This document shows positions 8,487 through 17,679 of a stretch of DNA of 64,000 bases, piece after piece. The stretch spans positions 248,001 to 312,000 of the forward strand of contig NZ_MDGR01000007.1 in assembly GCF_002742335.1 (NCBI RefSeq). Reading direction: 5' to 3'. Each line of letters opens with the position of its first letter. The first letter of the stretch is position 1. Origin of the DNA: Reichenbachiella sp. 5M10. Its GTDB lineage: Bacteria; Bacteroidota; Bacteroidia; Cytophagales; Cyclobacteriaceae. The notes below the pieces were generated by a model. The model did not search any database. It was not told the origin of the DNA and saw only the letters and a program-made list of their open reading frames with translations. A program made the position numbers and the translations under genes.

Positions 8487-11258
8487 GTGAATAAGATAAT
8501 TAGCGTATTGGGGTTTTGGGTGCTATCGATGCAGTGCTTGCATGCCCAAGATCCCGACTGGTCAGTAGACTACAGTCAGTTCCCTTTTCGAATGTCTGTC
8601 AGCGCAGTGATTGAGCGAGAGGGTGGGCTACTGGAACAAGGAGAAAACAAAGTGGCTGCATTCGTAGGGGGGGAGATACGTGGCATAGGGTATGCCGATT
8701 CGTTTCATGAGCCTTCGGGTAGATATTTGGCGATTTTTCAGATAGGCAGTCGGGTAGCACAGGGGGAGCAAGTCACATTCAAAATCTATGACGAAACGGA
8801 AGATGCTGTAGTAGAGGGAAGGTTTGAGTTGGCTTTCGTAGCGGATCAACTCGTGGGATCGGTCAGTGATCCGTATGTGATCTCAGACAATCGCTATCCC
8901 ACTGCTGTCACAGTTTCTACTACGAGATTTGAAGAAAATCTAGCCAGTGGGGAAGTGATCTGTACCCTAGAGGTGTCGGATGGAGATGATGACAGTCATG
9001 TTTTGGGGTTGAGTGATTTTGATCCTCCTGCAGCATCTTCGCTTATAGCGATCAGTGGGAGCTCTATAGTGGTGAGCCAAGTAGCGAATTATGAAATGCT
9101 GCGTGCATTTTCTGTCAGACTGACTGCTACGGATGTTTTGGGTGCTAGTGTGTCCGTGGATTTGGATTTTGATGTGACGAACCTCGAGGAGGCTCCAACT
9201 GATATAACCCTCTCTCAGTATGCGATCACCGAAAACAATTCTCCGCAAGCACTGGTTGCGTTGATCGCTACAGCGGATGAGGACAGGGATGAGATGCACA
9301 GTTATTTTTTTACTCCAGTGAGTCAAAATGAGGATACGGCATTTTTCGTGATCAACGGTAGTCAACTGAAGGTGAACACCGTCTTGGATCATGAGAGTCG
9401 TTCAGAATATCAACTATTGATATCGAGTGAAGACAAGTTTGGGTTGACATTTAGCAAAGCCTTGACACTATCCGTATTAGATGAGAACGAAGCGCCACAG
9501 ATCAGTGAAGCGACATTCGGTACAGTTGAAAATGTATCCGTTGGATCTTCACTGGGTACGCTGACATTTAGCGATCCAGATGTGGGGCAAACTTTGACTT
9601 TGGAGATGCTGACGACTGGCCTTCCGTTTTCGATGGATCCAGTGTCTGGGGTGCTGACCGTGACAGGAGCGATCAATTATGAAGCGGCTACTCAATATGC
9701 TTTTGATGTGAAAGTGACTGATGATGGCACGCCATCCCTTTCTTCTACGCAGAGCTTGGTGATGGCAGTGACGGACGAAAACGAACCGCCAAGTGATGTG
9801 ACTTTGTCAGAGATCTTTATTTCAGAGAATCTAGATGTCGGCTCCTTGGTAGGGGAACTAGAGGTAGACGATCAGGATGCGAGTGAGCGATTTTCATATG
9901 AAATTTTAGCAACTGAAAACCAGCAGGATCATACCTACTTTGAACTGATAGACAATCAGTTGATCACCAAAAAGCAGATTGATAAGGAATCTTTGGATAG
10001 CTACTCCTTGGATGTGCGTGTCAGGGATAAGGCAGGACATCAACTGGAAAAGACCCTTTTTGTTTTTGTGACAGATCAAAACGAACAGCCCCGAGCCTAC
10101 GATACGTTATGGACGGTGTCCGAGGAGCATGCTGTGGGGATGTTGGTTGGACAAATCGAAGCATATGATCCGGATGCAGGACAGCAGCTCAGTTATGAAC
10201 TGAGAAGTGCACTAAGCGATTTGCCTTTTGAGATGGACCCAGTGACAGGAGCTGTTTCATTGACAGAGGTGTTGGACTATGAATCTAGGTCGGACTACTA
10301 TCTATCAGTGAGCATCGTAGATGATGGTGTCCCGTCGTTGGAGGAGGTGATTTCGCTGCATGTTCGACTGACCGACATCAACGAGGCTCCTACACGTATT
10401 TTGATTTCAGGTCAGACACTTTTGGAAAACCGAAATTCGGGAGCGCTAGTGGGGACGTTGGAGACGCTGGATGCTGATCAAGTAGACTTTCATAGCTATG
10501 AGATCATACAGATTGATCAGTCTCCTACCAACAATGCGTTTGTTGTTTTGGACAACAAGCTGTTTGCCAATCAATTGTTCGACTATGAAACTCAGTCGAG
10601 CTATCAAGTAGAGATCAAGTCATGGGACAAAGGAGGACTGTCGGTCTCTGAAAAGGTAGAAATCCTGATTGAAGACACCAACGAGGCACCTGTGGTTTTA
10701 GATACTGTTTTCTCTGTGCGCGAAAACACGGCGTTTGGTCACGTCGTAGGGCAACTCCAAGCCATCGATCAGGATCACGGTCAGCAACTGACATATACTT
10801 TTTTAGAAGATGGAGCTGGGGTATTTGCCCTAGATGATGTGTCAGGAGAGATATCGGTCAATATGCCTGAGGTACTTGATTATGAGCAGACGATTTCTTT
10901 TTCCTTCGAAGTAGTCGTGGAAGATGACGGGGAGCCTATACTGCGAGACACGTGTACTGTCAGCGTGGAAGTTGAAGACTTGCCCGAGGCAGAGCTACCT
11001 ATTCGAAATTATATCTCCCCAAATGGAGATGGTTTCAATGATTTTTTGACCATTGAGAATCCCGAAGTTTACGAAGGATTTGTCTTGCATGTGATGAATG
11101 CGCGAGGTGTGCGTCTGTACTCCAAAGCGAATTATGACAACAGTTGGGATGGGTACTACCGTGGAGCGGTTTTGCCTGTGGGAGTTTACTATTATCTATT
11201 CGAAAATATCAATACGGGGGTGAGGTATCAAGGTCAGTTTTATATCAAAGATCGATAG
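8487..11258 (+). CDS. Cadherin-repeat surface protein, T9SS type B secreted
   Basis: The GTG start, 3 bp after the previous stop, gives a good signal peptide ending at about residue 20 (HAQ). Residues ~31-133 form a module also found twice near the C-terminus of the upstream giant protein. Seven cadherin-like repeats of ~100 residues follow (about 139-834), with conserved ENxxxG, DYE and DxNEAP linkers. Residues ~838-923 are a type B (CHU_C/gliding-motility) sorting domain with SPNGDGFND and GVYYYLF. In this family, type B cargo usually needs a cognate PorP/SprF protein, and one is encoded 2 bp downstream. Likely an adhesin or motility-linked filament; calcium binding is suggested by the repeat type but not shown. 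Confidence 0.88.
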   Translation: MNKIISVLGFWVLSMQCLHAQDPDWSVDYSQFPFRMSVSAVIEREGGLLEQGENKVAAFVGGEIRGIGYADSFHEPSGRYLAIFQIGSRVAQGEQVTFKIYDETEDAVVEGRFELAFVADQLVGSVSDPYVISDNRYPTAVTVSTTRFEENLASGEVICTLEVSDGDDDSHVLGLSDFDPPAASSLIAISGSSIVVSQVANYEMLRAFSVRLTATDVLGASVSVDLDFDVTNLEEAPTDITLSQYAITENNSPQALVALIATADEDRDEMHSYFFTPVSQNEDTAFFVINGSQLKVNTVLDHESRSEYQLLISSEDKFGLTFSKALTLSVLDENEAPQISEATFGTVENVSVGSSLGTLTFSDPDVGQTLTLEMLTTGLPFSMDPVSGVLTVTGAINYEAATQYAFDVKVTDDGTPSLSSTQSLVMAVTDENEPPSDVTLSEIFISENLDVGSLVGELEVDDQDASERFSYEILATENQQDHTYFELIDNQLITKKQIDKESLDSYSLDVRVRDKAGHQLEKTLFVFVTDQNEQPRAYDTLWTVSEEHAVGMLVGQIEAYDPDAGQQLSYELRSALSDLPFEMDPVTGAVSLTEVLDYESRSDYYLSVSIVDDGVPSLEEVISLHVRLTDINEAPTRILISGQTLLENRNSGALVGTLETLDADQVDFHSYEIIQIDQSPTNNAFVVLDNKLFANQLFDYETQSSYQVEIKSWDKGGLSVSEKVEILIEDTNEAPVVLDTVFSVRENTAFGHVVGQLQAIDQDHGQQLTYTFLEDGAGVFALDDVSGEISVNMPEVLDYEQTISFSFEVVVEDDGEPILRDTCTVSVEVEDLPEAELPIRNYISPNGDGFNDFLTIENPEVYEGFVLHVMNARGVRLYSKANYDNSWDGYYRGAVLPVGVYYYLFENINTGVRYQGQFYIKDR

Positions 11259-11260
11259 TC

Positions 11261-12175
11261 ATGAAGAAAATAATTTTACTACTAATCATCGGTCTTTGTG
11301 GTGGGGCAACGTTCTGTTTTGGACAGCAGTATCCTGAGACGGACTTTTACAGTGTGAACCCTTATTTAATCAATCCGGGATTTACCGGTGCGCTCACGGG
11401 ACTGTCTGGCTATGTGACAGGTAGACGTCCGATGACCCAGCAAGTCAATCAAATCAGCAACTACCGTATAGCTGTCAATCAGTCCTTGGAGAGGACTCAG
11501 CTCGGTATTGGAGGGAAAATGACTTACGATCGACGGGCATTTTTTGAATCGTTGTATTTGGATTTTAGTTTCGCTTATAAGCTGGTTTTAGATCACAAGC
11601 GCGTTCTTAGTTTGGGAGCGGATGTCGGGATAGTCAATCGGAGTTACTCCTTGGATGAGTTGTCGGCCTATGTAGATTTGTCTGATCCTACGTTATCTTC
11701 AGATTATTATTATGGCACCAATTTTCAGATGGGTTTGGGTCTAGCCTATTACTCTACAAGTATAGAAGCAGGTATAGCGATGCCTTATATCTTTGATGAT
11801 TCGCAGGCAATCAACCAGTATTTTAATGCGTATTTTGCTTACAAACATTATTTTTCTCAAGACAGATGGATACTAAAACCCAATGCTTACTGGGTATCTT
11901 ATCTTGACAAATCAGAGAAAGTGAATTTGAGTCTGTCTGTGGAGAACCGAGGACGTTTTTGGGGGCAACTGGGTGTGTCAAGTACTAAAGAAGTTTCTAT
12001 CGGTATGGGATTGAAGTTTGATATTTATCAGCTGTCCTACAACTACGCGTACAACTGGAACCAAAACAGTGTCGCTCCTAGTAGTACGGGTGAAATTATG
12101 CTGAGCATACACTACAGTAAATCGAATAAAGAATTTGCGCACATTACCACAAAAAGAAATCGCAGAGTCAAGTGA
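11261..12175 (+). CDS. PorP/SprF-family outer-membrane protein (type IX secretion partner)
   Basis: The ATG at 11261 lies 2 bp after the cadherin gene and opens a clear signal peptide (MKKIILLLIIGLCGG) with cleavage near FGQ; an earlier in-frame start would overlap the upstream gene by over 100 bp and destroy the signal. The 304-residue mature region starts with the family hallmark YSVNPYLINPGFTG and continues as an amphipathic beta-barrel. SprF-like proteins help deliver or attach T9SS cargo with type B signals. Being last in the module suggests it serves the 923-residue protein just upstream. It is convergent with the next gene, 4 bp apart. Confidence 0.9.
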   Translation: MKKIILLLIIGLCGGATFCFGQQYPETDFYSVNPYLINPGFTGALTGLSGYVTGRRPMTQQVNQISNYRIAVNQSLERTQLGIGGKMTYDRRAFFESLYLDFSFAYKLVLDHKRVLSLGADVGIVNRSYSLDELSAYVDLSDPTLSSDYYYGTNFQMGLGLAYYSTSIEAGIAMPYIFDDSQAINQYFNAYFAYKHYFSQDRWILKPNAYWVSYLDKSEKVNLSLSVENRGRFWGQLGVSSTKEVSIGMGLKFDIYQLSYNYAYNWNQNSVAPSSTGEIMLSIHYSKSNKEFAHITTKRNRRVK

Positions 12176-12179
12176 TAGT

Positions 12180-13130
12180 CTAAGTGATTTCGGTTGTCAT
12201 CAGGTTGAAATGAACGGTCTGTCCGATATTGAGCGCGGAGCTATGGTACAAAAGGATGGTCTTGTCTGCAATATCTGATGTCAACCAAACATGGTAGTGC
12301 ATTCCCATAAAGATACACTTGGTGACCTTCCCTTCATGTTCACCTTCTTTGTGTATTCTTATTTGCTCAGGTCTTACGCCGATTGGCTTTCCATCGACTT
12401 TTAGGTAATTAATTGGCCCGAGAAATTGCGCCGCGTAGGCTGATGTAGGGTTTTGGTAGATGTTTTGGGGTGTATCGATTTGAGAGATGTGCCCTTCTTC
12501 TAGGATCATGACACGGTCTGCTACAGCCATTGCATCGATGGGGTCATGGCTCACGAGTACAACGGTGACTTCTGCTTTGCGCAATATTTCTACGATTTCT
12601 TCCCGTATTTGAGTCTTCATGTTGACGTCCAGGTTGCTAAAGGGCTCGTCCATAAGTAGGAGGTAGGGGTTGTCAGCAAGTGCCATAGCGATGGCTACTC
12701 GCTGCTGTTGGCCGCCAGAGAGCTCACGGGGATAGGATTCTGCTTTGTCTTTGAGCTTACAGAGTTCAAGCAGCTCCTCGATGCGTTCGTTGCATTCTTT
12801 GTCTGGGTAGTAGGAGATGACAGAGTAGATGTTGTCGCGTACCGTTCTGAACTGTTCCAGTTTGAAATGTTGCGAGACGAAGTTGATGAAATCATAGCCT
12901 GGCACGAGATTTTTGGAAGGGCCCGTGATGTGCTCTTCGTCTACACGTACCTGTCCTTGGTCCGCATCTTCGAGTCCTCCCATGATTCGAAGTAGAGTGC
13001 TTTTGCCAGAGCCACTCGCACCCAAGATACAGACAACCTCCCCTTCGGATATATCGAAGGAGATGTTCTGAAGGACGACATTTTCTTTAAAGGATTTGTG
13101 AACTTGGTGGACTTGAACGAGTGTACTCAT
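12180..13130 (-). CDS. ABC transporter ATP-binding protein (PotA/FbpC-like)
   Basis: A 316-residue ATPase with complete motifs: Walker A at residues 37-45 (GASGSGKST), Q-loop near 87, signature LSGGQ at 137-141, Walker B LLLMDEP at 157-163, H-loop His195. From about 245 a TOBE-like tail (IGVRPEQIRI) points to the PotA/FbpC/MalK branch that drives import of polyamines, iron, sulfate or similar. No permease or binding protein is nearby, so the substrate cannot be named. It is a single-gene unit, convergent with the PorP gene and divergent from the gene at 13218. Confidence 0.85.
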   Translation of the reverse strand: MSTLVQVHQVHKSFKENVVLQNISFDISEGEVVCILGASGSGKSTLLRIMGGLEDADQGQVRVDEEHITGPSKNLVPGYDFINFVSQHFKLEQFRTVRDNIYSVISYYPDKECNERIEELLELCKLKDKAESYPRELSGGQQQRVAIAMALADNPYLLLMDEPFSNLDVNMKTQIREEIVEILRKAEVTVVLVSHDPIDAMAVADRVMILEEGHISQIDTPQNIYQNPTSAYAAQFLGPINYLKVDGKPIGVRPEQIRIHKEGEHEGKVTKCIFMGMHYHVWLTSDIADKTILLYHSSALNIGQTVHFNLMTTEIT

Positions 13131-13173
13131 AAACAGAGCGAAAATAGCCTTAATTTTCCGTCCAAAGGAAAGG

Positions 13174-13206
13174 ATTGTCTTTATTTGAGTTAAAGTTGTA
13201 TCTATG
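13174..13206 (+). promoter_or_regulatory. Possible Bacteroidota-type promoter
   Basis: ATTG at 13174-13177 and TATCTATG at 13199-13206, 21 bp apart, resemble the TTTG / TAnnTTTG elements of Bacteroidota sigma-ABfr promoters (one mismatch in each). They lie just upstream of the start at 13218. Pattern match only. Confidence 0.3.
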
Positions 13207-13217
13207 AATATGGAAAT

Positions 13218-13736
13218 ATGATGTTGTATCGCACCTTCTTCTTACTCCTGATTGGCTTGGCTTCTGTAGAGGCGTATGGCCAAAAGCACTTGGTTTTCGA
13301 AAATGATGCGCTCGGCAAAAAGGTAGAAGTCAAAGAAGGAGACTATCTAAAGTTGAGATACAAAGGCTATCTCAACCAGTCGGCAGAGGTGGAACGTTAT
13401 GTGCTGGAGATCACGGATACGGCCATTCGGTTTCAGTCTACAGGCAAAAAGGATCGGTACACGGACGACAAAACGATCCTGCTCTCGGATGTGACGGGGT
13501 TCAAGCGCATGGCCAAAGTGCGGCCTATCTTAGCGCCTTTGACAAGCATCGGTGTAGGCATCGGGATTTACTACGCGATTGGCACCAATGACCAGTTCAA
13601 CAACACCGAACAGTTGTTGTATTCTCTTGGGGCATCTGTGGGGACGAGTCTGCTGATCAATTGGGTGTTCAAGTCGGATATCAAATTCAAGATGGCAGAT
13701 GGGTGGTATATTCGAGTGGTAGGCAGGAGCTATTAG
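13218..13736 (+). CDS. Hypothetical envelope protein
   Basis: 172 residues with an N-terminal signal peptide (hydrophobic residues ~4-17, cleavage near YGQ). A charged beta-rich part (~25-95) has the phrase KEGDYLKLRYKGYLNQ. One or two hydrophobic Gly-rich segments (~103-150) may be membrane helices. Two adjacent ATGs (13218, 13221) are possible starts. No family is recognised with certainty; small Bacteroidota proteins of this form are usually annotated hypothetical. The next gene starts ~85 bp downstream on the same strand. Confidence 0.65.
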   Translation: MMLYRTFFLLLIGLASVEAYGQKHLVFENDALGKKVEVKEGDYLKLRYKGYLNQSAEVERYVLEITDTAIRFQSTGKKDRYTDDKTILLSDVTGFKRMAKVRPILAPLTSIGVGIGIYYAIGTNDQFNNTEQLLYSLGASVGTSLLINWVFKSDIKFKMADGWYIRVVGRSY

Positions 13737-13821
13737 CGAGCCTATATTGCCGTTCGGCGAAATCTTTGGGAACACAAGATGTATTCCCCTTACTTTCCGA
13801 AAACAAAAACAAACATCACAT

Positions 13822-14274
13822 ATGAAAAAGAACCCATGGGCGATCGTTTTGATCGCTGTTTGTATGGCTGCATGCTGTCGCACGAAAGAAGAAAAGAACC
13901 CCCTCATCGGGACTTGGGAATTGCAGTCTGGTACTCTGATCAAGGGTACGGATACCATCGTCACGGATTATACTCAAAACTTGCGCTTCATCAAGATCAT
14001 CAACAAAACACACTTTGCTTTTCTGAAGCACGATCTCAATCAAGGCAAAGACTCTACAGCGGCTTTTACAGCAGGAGGAGGGACTTATGAGTTGATAGGC
14101 GATCAATATACAGAGCATCTTGAATTTCTCAATTACCGGGAGTGGGAAGGGAATGATTTCGAGTTTGTCATGAAGGTGACAGGAGATACATTGATTCAGG
14201 AGGGAATCGAAAAAATTGAGTCTTTGGGTGTCGAACAATATAACATCGAACGTTACATTCGTACGACGAAGTAA
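13822..14274 (+). CDS. Lipocalin-like lipoprotein
   Basis: The ATG at 13822 is chosen because it opens a lipoprotein signal with lipobox MAAC (Cys18); the frame is open further upstream but that stretch is not protein-like. The 150-residue product continues with LIGTWEL, the start of many lipocalin-like/DUF4488-type Bacteroidota lipoproteins, then a beta-rich domain with regularly spaced aromatic residues. Likely a periplasmic or outer-membrane lipoprotein that binds a small hydrophobic ligand. That role is inferred from the family only. Confidence 0.7.
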   Translation: MKKNPWAIVLIAVCMAACCRTKEEKNPLIGTWELQSGTLIKGTDTIVTDYTQNLRFIKIINKTHFAFLKHDLNQGKDSTAAFTAGGGTYELIGDQYTEHLEFLNYREWEGNDFEFVMKVTGDTLIQEGIEKIESLGVEQYNIERYIRTTK

Positions 14275-14287
14275 CCCGTAGATATCC

Positions 14288-14701
14288 ATGGAAATCAAAC
14301 ATGTGCCGTTAGAATCGGTTTGGAAAATGCGCTTTGAGATCATGTATCCTGAGCATAGTATCGAGATGGTCAAGCTCCCTGCCGACGAGCAGGGTTTGCA
14401 CTATGGACTGTACGAGGGAGATATACTGATGTCTGTGATCTCACTTTTTGTCGAGGAGGGCAAGATGCAGTTTCGCAAGTTTTGTACGCGCGTTGATCAG
14501 CAAGGCAAGGGCTATGGTACGACATTGCTTCGGCATGTGTTTGATGTAGTACTGCCTGCACATCAGGTTGCGGCCATTTGGTGCAATGCCCGCACCAATG
14601 CCGCAGCGCTCTACGAGCGTTTTGGTATGGTCCGTACTGAGCGGACTTATCGCCAATACGGCTATGATTTTGTCATCATGGAAAAGCTATTGGCCGCTTA
14701 G
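14288..14701 (+). CDS. GNAT-family N-acetyltransferase
   Basis: A 137-residue protein with the acetyl-CoA-binding motif QGKGYG at residues 72-77 followed by a helix, and the late GNAT strand/helix N-A-A-A-L-Y-E-R-F-G-M (~104-114). Length is normal for a stand-alone GNAT domain. The substrate is unknown. The stop codon overlaps that of the convergent gene by 4 bp (14698-14701, TTAG read both ways), so no terminator separates them. Confidence 0.85.
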   Translation: MEIKHVPLESVWKMRFEIMYPEHSIEMVKLPADEQGLHYGLYEGDILMSVISLFVEEGKMQFRKFCTRVDQQGKGYGTTLLRHVFDVVLPAHQVAAIWCNARTNAAALYERFGMVRTERTYRQYGYDFVIMEKLLAA

Positions 14702-17388
14702 GCTTTGGCAGCTTTCGCTTTTTTTTTGAAAGGAGCCCCGAGGATGTCAAGGATACCTTTGCCAGAGAGTCCCGGACCCTGTTTTTCAGCTTTCATGTAT
14801 TTTTTCAAGAACTGCTCCAGAGGGAATACACAGAGAGCAATGCCTACATCTATACCGAAATCTACGACAGGAGAGCTTTGTATACTCAAATAACTGGCAG
14901 CTACGGATTGCAAAAACTCGATGACCATCACAATCGTGAGTATAGTCAATGCTTCGGTAAGTAGGATGTTTTTAGATTTGGCACGGCGGTTGAGCACGAT
15001 CGATCCGATGACGAGCATGGCCATCATGAAAATCTGGATACCGTAGAACCAGTGCGTTTTCCAGTAAGGTGGTTGGATGGTGAAACTTACCTCTTGGGAT
15101 TCTTGGATGTTGCCAAACGAGTCACGAGACTTGACTTTGAGCGTATAGTTGCCGGGCTGTAGGTAATTGAAATCGATGCGGTTGTTTTCTCTCCATTGCG
15201 ACCACTCGTTGTTGAGTCCCTTGAGTTTGTATTGGTATTCTGATTTGAGAAGTCCTCGGTAGTCTGGACAAGACATTTCAAAGTGGATGGTGTTTTCGTC
15301 GTGGCTAAAGCTCATGTTGCTGCCTAGTTTGACATCACCGTAGTTGGTCGTCACTTTACGGAAAAACATTTTGTTGAGTGCAATCAATGAATCTGAGATG
15401 GCAGGTTCGTACTGCAGTATCTCTTTGGATTCGTTGAGTAGCCAGAGTCTACCTCCGTACTTGGAGATGTAGTTCATGTTGGGAAATAGCCTGAACTTGT
15501 CGAATTCTTCGAATGTTTTGTCTCGATTGATTTTGTGCCAATTCTCACCATTGTGTACCCAAATGATGCCGTTGCGCTGCTGCAAGTGCCGGATCGGAGT
15601 GCCGAGTTGTTGGAGCAGCGTCGTGTCAGGGATTATCTTTTTGAGCGTGGTGTTGAGGTAGAAATATCCTTGGTTGTTGATCAAATAGAGCTGTTTGTCA
15701 ATATAGGCCAGTTTGGCTTTATCTACGAATGGGTTGTCAAACTCATAGGTGTTGAAATCTGGGTTTTCGGAGTTGAGTGAGTTGAACTCATACAGTGAGC
15801 CTGCTGTGATGAACCATGTACGACCGCTGACGTCATTGAGGGCATTGAGGATGATGTTGCCATGAAGATCGATCTCGTCGGAGATGACCCATATGTCGTC
15901 TTCGATTTCGTAGAGTTTGATTTCGTCAAAATATGTACAGATGATGAGTCGGTTGGTTTTGCGCTCTTGTTCGATGAGGCGTACTGGTTCGTGGATGACG
16001 AGTTCGCCAGCTCCATCTTTGATTTCGTATACGCCATTGGTCCCTGCGACAAGAAGTTTGCCTTTGTACACGATGAATTTTTCCGTTTTGGAGTGGATGC
16101 CTTCGACCGGTTTGAATACAAATTTGGAATGCAAAAACTCCTTGAGAATGCGCTTTTCATATTGTTTTTTATCCTCCTTTTTGATGTGTTGTGGGTTGGA
16201 GTAGTGCTCCTCCTTGTTGTTGCCTCCAAATAGCTTCCATTTTTTTTTCTCTTGTTGTTTGGGTTGAGTAGATGGCTTGTTTGTTTTGGGTACATAGTAG
16301 ACGTTGTTTTTGTAAACGTCCTCTTTGTCTAGATAGAATACACCTTCGCTGGTTGCGGCATAGAGTGTACGATTGTGAAAATAGACCTCTGATATATTGC
16401 CATGAAGTCCTTGGAAGTTGGAAAAACTCCGGAACGGGATGTTGATCTCCATACGGCTAAGTCCATAGGCGTGAGATATCCATAGCCCTTCCTCTTGGTC
16501 TGTACCGATGGCGTGGATTTGGTTGTCTGGGAGTCCCTTGCTCTGGTTGATGATTTCTTTGATTTCGGATTTTTTGTTGTCGTAGAGGATGCATCCGTCT
16601 TCCAGTGTACTTAGCGCAAAGTAGCGGTCGTTGACCCATTTGCCGTTGTTGACAAAGGATTCGTGCTCTTCTAGAAATTCCGAGATTTTGCACTCATAAA
16701 ATTTCGGGGCTCGGTAGATGAACGTACGGTTGTCAGAGGTGCCGGCGACATATTTGTCCTCTGTCGGATGCTTGTCAAAAAATAAGAAACGAGCATGAGA
16801 AGGTGGTGACCAGTCTGGGTAGGACAGCGCATCGTTTTGGTAGCGAAAGATCGTGTCGTTGGTTTGCAACAGAACCTCTCCGTCGACTTCAAACATGTTG
16901 GTGAAATAGTCCTCTGGATCATCGAGTAGTAGTAAATTGGTGCGTTGTTGCCCTGTATGGTAGCGCTGTAAGTTGCTTTCACTCAAAAAGTATACACTGG
17001 AGTCTTGGTACAAAGTCTTGTTGTACAGTCCATGATCATGTTTGTTTGGATTGAGAGAGATGAACTGGTATTTGTTGTCTTTATAGTCTATGATACCAAA
17101 GTCTCCCACACAACCAACATAAAGGTTGTCTTCATGGTCAAAGGTGATGGAGAGGGCACTGCTAGGTGTAGAGATGTAGTCCCACTTGTCTCCGTCATAA
17201 AATAGGAGGCCAGAGCGATTGGCGATACAAAGTTGACCATTGTGATTAGAGGCTATATCAAAATTGAGGTTGTCCAAGCCTTCTAGGTCCAACTGGTGAT
17301 GCGTTAGAAACAGATCTCCTTGTTGGGCAACCAACGTAGGATAGGTCCATAGCAAGAGAAAAGCGGTGGTAGCTAAGGCTTTGAGCAT
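14698..17388 (-). CDS. Beta-propeller/Y_Y_Y sensor-like membrane protein without output domain
   Basis: 896 residues with an N-terminal signal peptide (cleavage near VAQQ). Most of the chain resembles the two-component-regulator propeller repeats of Bacteroidota hybrid sensors. A Y_Y_Y-type Ig domain lies near 715-775 (YQYKLKGLNNEW, then LQPGNYTLKV, then PPYWKTHWFY). Usually the next helix leads into a histidine kinase or DNA-binding domain. Here it leads into three to four hydrophobic helices (~780-865) and a Lys/Ala-rich tail. It may pass a signal to another membrane protein or have lost its output domain. Single-gene unit. Confidence 0.75.
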   Translation of the reverse strand: MLKALATTAFLLLWTYPTLVAQQGDLFLTHHQLDLEGLDNLNFDIASNHNGQLCIANRSGLLFYDGDKWDYISTPSSALSITFDHEDNLYVGCVGDFGIIDYKDNKYQFISLNPNKHDHGLYNKTLYQDSSVYFLSESNLQRYHTGQQRTNLLLLDDPEDYFTNMFEVDGEVLLQTNDTIFRYQNDALSYPDWSPPSHARFLFFDKHPTEDKYVAGTSDNRTFIYRAPKFYECKISEFLEEHESFVNNGKWVNDRYFALSTLEDGCILYDNKKSEIKEIINQSKGLPDNQIHAIGTDQEEGLWISHAYGLSRMEINIPFRSFSNFQGLHGNISEVYFHNRTLYAATSEGVFYLDKEDVYKNNVYYVPKTNKPSTQPKQQEKKKWKLFGGNNKEEHYSNPQHIKKEDKKQYEKRILKEFLHSKFVFKPVEGIHSKTEKFIVYKGKLLVAGTNGVYEIKDGAGELVIHEPVRLIEQERKTNRLIICTYFDEIKLYEIEDDIWVISDEIDLHGNIILNALNDVSGRTWFITAGSLYEFNSLNSENPDFNTYEFDNPFVDKAKLAYIDKQLYLINNQGYFYLNTTLKKIIPDTTLLQQLGTPIRHLQQRNGIIWVHNGENWHKINRDKTFEEFDKFRLFPNMNYISKYGGRLWLLNESKEILQYEPAISDSLIALNKMFFRKVTTNYGDVKLGSNMSFSHDENTIHFEMSCPDYRGLLKSEYQYKLKGLNNEWSQWRENNRIDFNYLQPGNYTLKVKSRDSFGNIQESQEVSFTIQPPYWKTHWFYGIQIFMMAMLVIGSIVLNRRAKSKNILLTEALTILTIVMVIEFLQSVAASYLSIQSSPVVDFGIDVGIALCVFPLEQFLKKYMKAEKQGPGLSGKGILDILGAPFKKKAKAAKA

Positions 17389-17679
17389 ATGAGGTAAGGA
17401 CAGGTTTGGTTAAGGGTCTAGTTTCACTTTGAAAGATAGCAATAAGTTTGAAGCACTTCCATTTTCCTATGGTCAATTTGAGGAAATCAGAACGAATAGC
17501 AGTTCAGAAAGCGGGATTCAAAAATATAACAAGGGGTTGTTTTTTATATTATAGGAGATTGGACAATCTTTGGAGAATGATTGGTATAGTTCGGAGTGAG
17601 CTACTGGTTGTGACTGTTTTTGTCGATTGACTTACCATTATTTTGACCTTGCCAGATCTAAACTCGGCGCTAAGAATGA

